Origin: EX4572-165 sp002254885
Lineage (GTDB): Archaea > Thermoplasmatota > E2 > DHVEG-1
DNA: 10,393 nucleotides
Assembly (NCBI GenBank): GCA_029939595.1
Contig: JAOZSQ010000065.1
Coordinates: 1-10,393, forward strand
Direction of reading: 5' to 3'
The position numbers were made by a program, and so were the translations under genes. Shown in pieces: positions 6,394 through 10,393 of the stretch. Numbering within the stretch: the first letter of the stretch is position 1; the number at the start of each line of letters is the position of its first letter. The notes below the pieces were generated by a model. That model saw only the letters and a program-made list of their open reading frames with translations, ran no database searches and had not been told where the DNA came from.

Positions 6394-6954
6394 TCAAAGA
6401 ATAAGAACTTTATTATTTTGAATGGTTATTCTTACTAATGAATAAAGAGGAACACCTGTTTTTTCAATGATATTTTCTGCATTATCTCCTTTATTAATGA
6501 TTACAAAACCTGCTTTTATAGTTACATTCATCGCTTGTAATGTTTGGATTATTGCACTAAAAGTTCCACCTGTACTAATAATATCATCTACAAGAACAAT
6601 TGTTTCATTTTTTTTTATTCCATTGATAAAAAGCTCTGATTTTGAATATCCCGTTTCCTGTTGTACACAGATTTCATCAGCAAGGCCATAGCAACGTTTT
6701 CGAATAATCGAAAAAGGAACATTCATTTCTTTACTTAGAAGTGTTGCAATGGGAATGCCCATTGCTTCAACAGTAACAATTTTATCAAAAGGAGTTAAAG
6801 GTTCAATTTTATCTTTCAGATCAGAAACTACATCTGTTAGAAGATCGGGCGAAATCAAAGGAAATCCATCTGAAAGTGGATGGATCATGTATGGATAATT
6901 TCCACGATTAATGATGGATGATGTTAATAATGATTTTTTTAGTAATTGGCTCAT
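6394..6954 (-). CDS. hpt: Hypoxanthine/guanine phosphoribosyltransferase, archaeal type
   Basis: 186 residues. It is a type I phosphoribosyltransferase with the 13-residue PRPP-binding loop IVLVDDIISTGGT (119-131), where D123-D124 and T128-G129-G130-T131 contact ribose phosphate. The N-terminal LLKKSLLTSSIINRGNYPY and HPLSDGFPLISP (25-36) are the hood region typical of archaeal Hpt (COG0503) rather than bacterial Apt or Hpt. Residues 57-70 (DKIVTVEAMGIPIA) form the PPi loop. It salvages hypoxanthine, and perhaps guanine or adenine, to the nucleotide in the cytoplasm. The base specificity cannot be read with certainty; adenine phosphoribosyltransferase is the alternative. Its ATG overlaps the mfnA stop in ATGA (6954-6951), with GGGGAG just upstream inside mfnA, so the two are translationally coupled. 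Confidence 0.9.
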   Translation of the reverse strand: MSQLLKKSLLTSSIINRGNYPYMIHPLSDGFPLISPDLLTDVVSDLKDKIEPLTPFDKIVTVEAMGIPIATLLSKEMNVPFSIIRKRCYGLADEICVQQETGYSKSELFINGIKKNETIVLVDDIISTGGTFSAIIQTLQAMNVTIKAGFVIINKGDNAENIIEKTGVPLYSLVRITIQNNKVLIL

Positions 6955-8129
6955 ATCTCCCCTGCTTTTTTACAAACCTCTTTTAAAACAGGTATAAAAT
7001 TATCAATATGCTCTTTGGTAATCTGGGGCATACATACAATACGAATACTTGAAAGATGATCAACTGGATTTACTCTCCATCCTTTTTGTTCAAGCATTGT
7101 AACAATTTTTTGAGGTTTTTTCAATCTAATACATATTACATTTAACTCTGGATCAATTACAAGAGAAAGGCCCATATTTTGAAATTGTTCACACGCATAA
7201 AATGTAGTATCCATACAATGATTAGCAATTTCTTGATATCCTTCAAGACCAAGATAACGAGTAACTGCATACCCTGCTGCAACAGGTCCACCTGAACGTG
7301 TTCCAAGGATGCCTGCTTGTTTTGTACTGTTAATGCAAGATGAGAGAACACTGATTTCATCTAACCATTCTTTCTCTCGTAAAATGATTGTACCAAGAGG
7401 AATTGCTGCAAAACCCATTTTATGTGCATCAATTGAAATTGAACTCACACCATCAATACTAAAATCAAATTTACCTTGATGGAGGCCTAGTTTCTCTAAA
7501 AATGGAATAATAAAGCCTCCGAATGCTGCATCGACATGAAAATAGACATGTTCGTCATTGCAAATTTCACCAATTTCTTCTATTGGATCTATAACTCCAA
7601 GATCCGTTGAACCTGCGATACCAACAACAGCTGCGGTTTTTGATGAAATACGTTTCTTTATTGATGCGGCATCCATCTTGAAATCAGAAGTAAGAGGAAT
7701 TGGTTTAAGTTTCATGTCCATAAGAGTTGCAATTTTTTGAAAAGAGAAATGTGCTGATGCTGGAATTATAATTTCTTGATTCTGTGAAAGCTGCTTTGCA
7801 ATCCACATCCCCGTAATATTTCCTTCTGTTCCGCCACTTACAGTAAGTCCTGATGCTGATGGTGGGGCGTTAAGTAAATTTTGGATAAAGAAAATAAATC
7901 GTTTTTCAATTTCACGTGTTCCTTTGAATAGCCCTGGATCCCCAATATTAGTTTCTAAAAATATATCATATGCTTTTTTTGCGATGGGGTGAGGTTGACT
8001 ACACATGGAACCTAATATATGGCCTGAATTGAAATGATAATCCTTTTCGTGAAATTCCTGAAGTTCTTTCAGGATTTCTTTTTCACGATCATGATGCACT
8101 TTTTGAAGCAACATAGAAATATATGACAT
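6951..8129 (-). CDS. mfnA: PLP-dependent L-aspartate/L-tyrosine decarboxylase (MfnA family)
   Basis: 392 residues of a group II PLP decarboxylase. Motifs: FNSGHILGSMCSQPHP (33-48), NIGDPGLFKGT (61-71), VSGGTEGN (97-104, phosphate-binding), HVDAAFGGF (198-206, D200 contacts the pyridine nitrogen) and SIDAHKMGF (232-240, with K237 as the Schiff-base lysine). Length and motifs match archaeal MfnA. In methanogens this enzyme decarboxylates tyrosine to tyramine for methanofuran. In Thermococcus and others it decarboxylates aspartate to beta-alanine for coenzyme A. No methanofuran gene is seen here, so the aspartate role is the safer guess for a non-methanogen. The start at 8129 follows a weak AAGGA about five bases upstream. 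Its stop overlaps hpt by four bases, giving an mfnA-hpt operon that perhaps includes the zinc-ribbon gene. Confidence 0.93.
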   Translation of the reverse strand: MSYISMLLQKVHHDREKEILKELQEFHEKDYHFNSGHILGSMCSQPHPIAKKAYDIFLETNIGDPGLFKGTREIEKRFIFFIQNLLNAPPSASGLTVSGGTEGNITGMWIAKQLSQNQEIIIPASAHFSFQKIATLMDMKLKPIPLTSDFKMDAASIKKRISSKTAAVVGIAGSTDLGVIDPIEEIGEICNDEHVYFHVDAAFGGFIIPFLEKLGLHQGKFDFSIDGVSSISIDAHKMGFAAIPLGTIILREKEWLDEISVLSSCINSTKQAGILGTRSGGPVAAGYAVTRYLGLEGYQEIANHCMDTTFYACEQFQNMGLSLVIDPELNVICIRLKKPQKIVTMLEQKGWRVNPVDHLSSIRIVCMPQITKEHIDNFIPVLKEVCKKAGEI

Positions 8130-8162
8130 CAGTTTCCTTACTAAAAGATTTCGATTGTCTTG

Positions 8163-8191
8163 TATTAATTTTTTCCATCACATTTTAATAC
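8163..8191. promoter_or_regulatory. Divergent promoter region between mfnA and the PRC-barrel gene
   Basis: The 83-base gap holds two TATA-like boxes facing apart. TTTTAATACT (8183-8192, + strand) is centred about 25 bases before the ATG at 8213, which would make that transcript leaderless. AAATTAATAC (complement of 8163-8173) lies about 35-45 bases before the mfnA ATG at 8129 and would leave a short leader with AAGGA. Both calls rest on position and composition alone. Confidence 0.45.
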
Positions 8192-8212
8192 TCGTAATTG
8201 TATTTTGGTTGT

Positions 8213-8530
8213 ATGATGGAAAAAAAGGTTGAGGCAGAAGAGGTAACAACATTTCTAAAACTTCCTGTTTACACGCGAGAGGGACAATATATTGGACATG
8301 TTCAAAATGTTTTTATTGATTTAGATGAGAAAAAAGTGAGCAGTTTACTTTTGACTAATACTAATCCAAATCTTGTTGAAGGAACTGTTGATGTTGCTGT
8401 TCCCTATAGGTGGGTAAATGCTGTTGGAGATATTATACTTCTATCATATTTCCCAGACCGTGTAACAACAACAAAAAAGAATGATGAACCTTCTGAAAAT
8501 GACCAATCAGATATTGATGTTATAGAATAA
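8213..8530 (+). CDS. PRC-barrel domain protein
   Basis: 105 residues. One PRC-barrel domain covers about 8-80: LKLPVYTREGQYIGHVQNVFIDLDEKK in the first half (I break off there), SSLLLTNTNP in the middle, and VPYRWVNAVGDIILL in the second. An acidic, low-complexity tail follows (about 87-105: DEPSENDQSDIDVIE). There is no signal or membrane segment. The IPYRWV-x-AVGDIVLL block is typical of the archaeal stand-alone PRC proteins. In Haloferax two of these (CdpB1 and CdpB2) act with SepF in FtsZ-based cell division. A division or adaptor role here is an inference from that similarity. Start: ATG at 8213 or the adjacent ATG at 8216. The in-frame TTG at 8198 has no ribosome site and lies upstream of the likely transcription start, so I rejected it. 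The gene is monocistronic, facing away from mfnA. Confidence 0.87.
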   Translation: MMEKKVEAEEVTTFLKLPVYTREGQYIGHVQNVFIDLDEKKVSSLLLTNTNPNLVEGTVDVAVPYRWVNAVGDIILLSYFPDRVTTTKKNDEPSENDQSDIDVIE

Positions 8531-8746
8531 ACTTCTTATTCTGTTCGGTTTCTTGTTAATTTCAGTATAAAATCTTTATAATTAATGTATATATTGCTGA
8601 AAAAATGGATTATTTTATATACAATGAACAACATAAAATTATAGTTGAAGTTAAATATATTGTTTAAATAGTGTTAGCAAATAAAGACTTGTACAACAAC
8701 ATTTAAATATATATAAAACAATGAAATATTATTGCCAGGAGGCAAG
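8531..8746 (+). promoter_or_regulatory. Intergenic region with strong TATA box and ribosome site for the surface protein
   Basis: About 216 very AT-rich bases. The clearest signal is TTTAAATATATATAA (8702-8716), a strong archaeal TATA-like run. A start about 25 bases on would leave a short leader with a near-perfect Shine-Dalgarno, AGGAGG (8737-8742). This is the best ribosome site in the window and suggests high expression of the downstream gene. Other AT runs (8570-8600, 8615-8625) look TATA-like but have no matching gene. A 20-codon frame at about 8605 is too short to support. I see no tRNA or structured RNA. Confidence 0.55.
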
Positions 8747-9745
8747 ATGTATATGAAAAAAATGAGATATTCAAAAACATCATTAGTAACCATATCAATA
8801 ATCGCCCTAATTATATTATTAGCACCTTCTGTTTTTGCAGGAGTTTTCAAGTTGGTCATTTATCCACCTATGACTCCAATTAAACCAGGAATAGAGATGA
8901 GAGAAGTAGATGGAGTTCATCAACTAATTCCTAGTGGCGTAGATAATGTATTGCCATCTTTTTGGATGAGCCAATATACATTTATTGAAGTTAAAGAAGC
9001 ACCATCGTGGGCTTCGGTCAGTTTTCCTGATTCTACCCCAATAACACCTCCAGATAGTGTTGAATATTCAATAAAAGCAATAGTTGCAGTTTCTGAAGAT
9101 GCTCCTGCATATGAATTTGGTACGGTTAAACTTAGTATTACTACTGGAAAATTTATGAGAACAATATTTCCATCTTGGTTTCCAATGTGTAATGAATTCA
9201 ATATGGATCAATCATTTCAGATACAGGCAGGTTATCTTCCTTTATTAACTGCCACTAACCCACCTGCAAAAGAAGGAACACCAAACACAAATATCAATCA
9301 TATGCTTCATTTAGTTAATAATGGAAATGCTCGATCTCTAATTGAATTTACAGTAGATTATGATGCTATTCCAGATGGATGGAGTATAGCACCACCTGCA
9401 TCACTGTATATCAATAAAGGCGAGTCAATCGATGTCCCTGTTGATATTTATTCTCCAAGAACTTTTGGATATACTGATGAATGGGCACAAATTCCAATTA
9501 AAATGAATATGAGGTCCGTTGTTGAACCAACAGGTGATTCAGCTAATTATACTGTTACGGTTTCAACTCATTGTGTTGGTTATTATGCACCGGTTCCCGG
9601 TGGAAACAATCCAGCAATGCTCTTTGGATCAATAATTGGAATAATAATTTTGATTATTATTGTTATAATCGTCACAGTGAAAATGATTAGAAAATCGTCT
9701 TTTACTACGAAATTAAAACTTCCACGAAGGAAAAAAGAGGAATAA
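8747..9745 (+). CDS. Exported single-pass membrane surface protein with Ig-like domains
   Basis: 332 residues. A signal peptide covers 1-31 (basic MKKMRYSK, hydrophobic VTISIIALIILLAPSVF, likely cut after A31). The ectoplasmic part is rich in Pro, Thr, Asn and beta-prone stretches. The second half (about 190-285) has a NEW3/APHP-like immunoglobulin pattern: NNGNARSLIEF, then IPDGWSI, then INKGESIDVPVDI. The first half (about 85-140) looks like another beta-sandwich. A membrane helix (about 289-311, SIIGIIILIIIVIIVTV) is followed by a basic tail rich in Lys/Arg (KLPRRKKEE). The topology is N-out with a cytoplasmic tail. No enzyme motif is seen; a structural or adhesive envelope role is inferred. 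Start: ATG 8747 (four bases after AGGAGG) or ATG 8753 (ten bases after). The upstream TTG at 8732 precedes the ribosome site and is rejected. Confidence 0.82.
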   Translation: MYMKKMRYSKTSLVTISIIALIILLAPSVFAGVFKLVIYPPMTPIKPGIEMREVDGVHQLIPSGVDNVLPSFWMSQYTFIEVKEAPSWASVSFPDSTPITPPDSVEYSIKAIVAVSEDAPAYEFGTVKLSITTGKFMRTIFPSWFPMCNEFNMDQSFQIQAGYLPLLTATNPPAKEGTPNTNINHMLHLVNNGNARSLIEFTVDYDAIPDGWSIAPPASLYINKGESIDVPVDIYSPRTFGYTDEWAQIPIKMNMRSVVEPTGDSANYTVTVSTHCVGYYAPVPGGNNPAMLFGSIIGIIILIIIVIIVTVKMIRKSSFTTKLKLPRRKKEE

Positions 9746-9751
9746 TTTTTC

Positions 9752-9779
9752 CTTTCAATTTTTTTTTAAAATTCGAAAG
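9752..9779 (+). terminator. Hairpin with T-run after the surface protein gene
   Basis: CTTTCAATTTT (9752-9762) can pair with AAAATTCGAAAG (9768-9779), an 11-base stem with one bulged C. A nine-base T run (9759-9767) spans part of the stem and its loop. It begins seven bases after the stop codon. Archaeal termination depends mainly on U-rich RNA, so the T run may matter more than the stem. A second T run (9793-9799) follows before the next gene. Confidence 0.5.
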
Positions 9780-9791
9780 AAATAATAGCAC

Positions 9792-9834
9792 CTTTTTTTA
9801 TTAGTATAATATATGCTATGTGAGGTGTACCATA
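9792..9834 (+). promoter_or_regulatory. Leader region and Shine-Dalgarno of the aspartate-repeat lipoprotein
   Basis: GAGGTG (9822-9827) lies seven bases before the ATG at 9835, an almost ideal archaeal ribosome site. Upstream is an AT-rich stretch (CTTTTTTTATTAGTATAATATATG, split across 9792-9815) that could hold the TATA box. The exact box is ambiguous, because the TATAATATATG part is too near the start codon to leave room for the ribosome site, which favours the upstream TTTTTTTATT. Confidence 0.5.
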
Positions 9835-10393
9835 ATGAATAAACGATTAATGGTAATTATATTTATTTTATTTTCAACAATAATGATAATGGGATGTACT
9901 GGTGATGATAGTAAAGATACCGATGGTGATAGTATATTAGATGCATCTGAAAACCTAGGTTGGCAGATTACTATATACAATATCGATGGAACAACTGAGA
10001 AAAAAATGGTTTATTCTGATCCAAATAAAATTGATACTGATGGTGATGGTTTAAATGATTATGAGGAGATGATTGCATTATCAGATCCTACAGATTCAGA
10101 TACTGATGATGATGGCCTATTGGATAATGATGAAGAAGATTCTAGTTTAATACACTTTGATTCTTGGGTTATTAATGTTAAAGAACAAAATGTATCAGTG
10201 ATAGCAGATTATTCAAAACAAGGAAATTTAGCAACACAATACGATTCAGATTTCGATGGATTAACTGATTCAGAAGAATATTTAAAAGGATCAAATCCTG
10301 GAGATGAAGATACAGATGGCGATGGAGATGGTGATTTCATTGATCCAGAGCCACTTTGGAATTTACAAGTCAAGTTCATTATAAATAAATTTA
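9835..10393 (+). CDS. Lipoprotein with TSP3-like calcium-binding aspartate repeats (partial, 3' end outside window)
   Basis: The frame stays open from ATG 9835 to the window end (186 codons seen). Residues 1-20 form a lipoprotein-type signal (MNKRLMVIIF onward) with a lipobox-like IMG-C ending at C21, so the mature protein is probably lipid-anchored outside the cell. Aspartate-rich repeats of the D-x-D-x-D-G-[LI]-x-D-x-E-E type occur at 28-39, 67-78, 89-100 and 137-148, with a degenerate one at 159-170. The first has Ser for the conserved Gly (DTDGDSILD). The order 'repeat 1, GWQI-type beta segment (42-60), SDP, repeat 2, SDP, repeat 3' resembles the calcium-binding segment of anthrax protective antigen/Vip1-like proteins, and also general thrombospondin type 3 repeats in archaeal surface proteins. 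Calcium binding is likely from the motif; the function of the full protein is unknown because the C-terminal part is missing. Confidence 0.85.
   Translation, partial: MNKRLMVIIFILFSTIMIMGCTGDDSKDTDGDSILDASENLGWQITIYNIDGTTEKKMVYSDPNKIDTDGDGLNDYEEMIALSDPTDSDTDDDGLLDNDEEDSSLIHFDSWVINVKEQNVSVIADYSKQGNLATQYDSDFDGLTDSEEYLKGSNPGDEDTDGDGDGDFIDPEPLWNLQVKFIINKF

Noticed and set aside
8585..8626. Inverted TGTATAT/ATATACA pair in the gap after the PRC-barrel gene
   Set aside because: Only seven bases, AT-only apart from one base, with no flanking symmetry; expected by chance in this sequence.
8605..8667. A 20-codon frame beginning MDYFIYNEQHK in the gap before the surface protein
   Set aside because: Too short, no ribosome site, and composition is what AT-rich spacer would give.
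99..8694. Shared 11-mer AATAAAGACTT near a TTGTAC at 99-120 and at 8680-8694, upstream of two + strand genes
   Set aside because: In 10 kb of this AT-rich composition dozens of 11-base matches are expected by chance, and the spacing between the two motifs differs at the two sites.
8920..9201. 93-codon - strand frame inside the surface protein gene
   Set aside because: Antisense shadow of a gene with clear signal peptide and membrane anchor; its own translation shows no family motif and no promoter is visible.
1..10393. A defence system, CRISPR array, prophage or mobile element
   Set aside because: No nuclease, transposase, integrase, terminal inverted repeats or regularly spaced repeats were found; all genes fit housekeeping or envelope roles.

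Overview
The window is an AT-rich stretch of an archaeal chromosome. This is shown by archaeal-type or archaeal-only families (COG1340-like coiled-coil protein, MBF1 with an N-terminal zinc ribbon, type II methionine aminopeptidase, deoxyhypusine synthase, MfnA-type decarboxylase, archaeal hypoxanthine phosphoribosyltransferase, DUF2116, PRC-barrel protein), by TATA-like boxes, and by GAGGTG/GGTGAT-type ribosome sites mixed with apparently leaderless genes. The set fits a euryarchaeal lineage, perhaps Thermoplasmatota, but no rRNA is present and the placement is an inference. I see no rRNA, tRNA, CRISPR array, insertion sequence or phage gene.

Layout. (1) Positions 1-3959, + strand: an upstream region, a conserved coiled-coil protein, then a tight run MBF1 - Sua5/YrdC - methionine aminopeptidase - creatininase-family hydrolase with gaps of 10, 4 and 5 bases. 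(2) 3982-5845, - strand: a MEMO-family gene followed 24 bases later by deoxyhypusine synthase, converging on the creatininase gene. (3) 5846-6125: a divergent promoter region and a 52-codon + strand gene. (4) 6144-8129, - strand: MfnA-type decarboxylase, overlapping by four bases with hypoxanthine phosphoribosyltransferase, then a small zinc-ribbon membrane protein. (5) 8213-8530, + strand: a PRC-barrel protein. (6) 8747 to the end, + strand: two exported proteins. The first is a single-pass surface protein with immunoglobulin-like domains. The second is a lipoprotein with calcium-binding aspartate repeats, cut by the window edge.

The first two blocks share a theme of translation and protein maturation: tRNA t6A synthesis (Sua5), N-terminal methionine removal (MetAP) and aIF5A modification (deoxyhypusine synthase). 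The decarboxylase probably feeds beta-alanine to coenzyme A (or tyramine to methanofuran if the host is a methanogen), next to a purine salvage enzyme. The last block is cell envelope.

Most of the window is ordinary archaeal housekeeping. The points most worth a second look are: a deoxyhypusine synthase whose presumed spermidine-contacting positions differ from the human enzyme; a MEMO protein with Asn in place of the conserved His of the EHS motif; a creatininase-family protein without the NGHGGN motif; the small 52-aa gene; and the aspartate-repeat lipoprotein, whose layout resembles the calcium-binding domain of binary-toxin translocation components.
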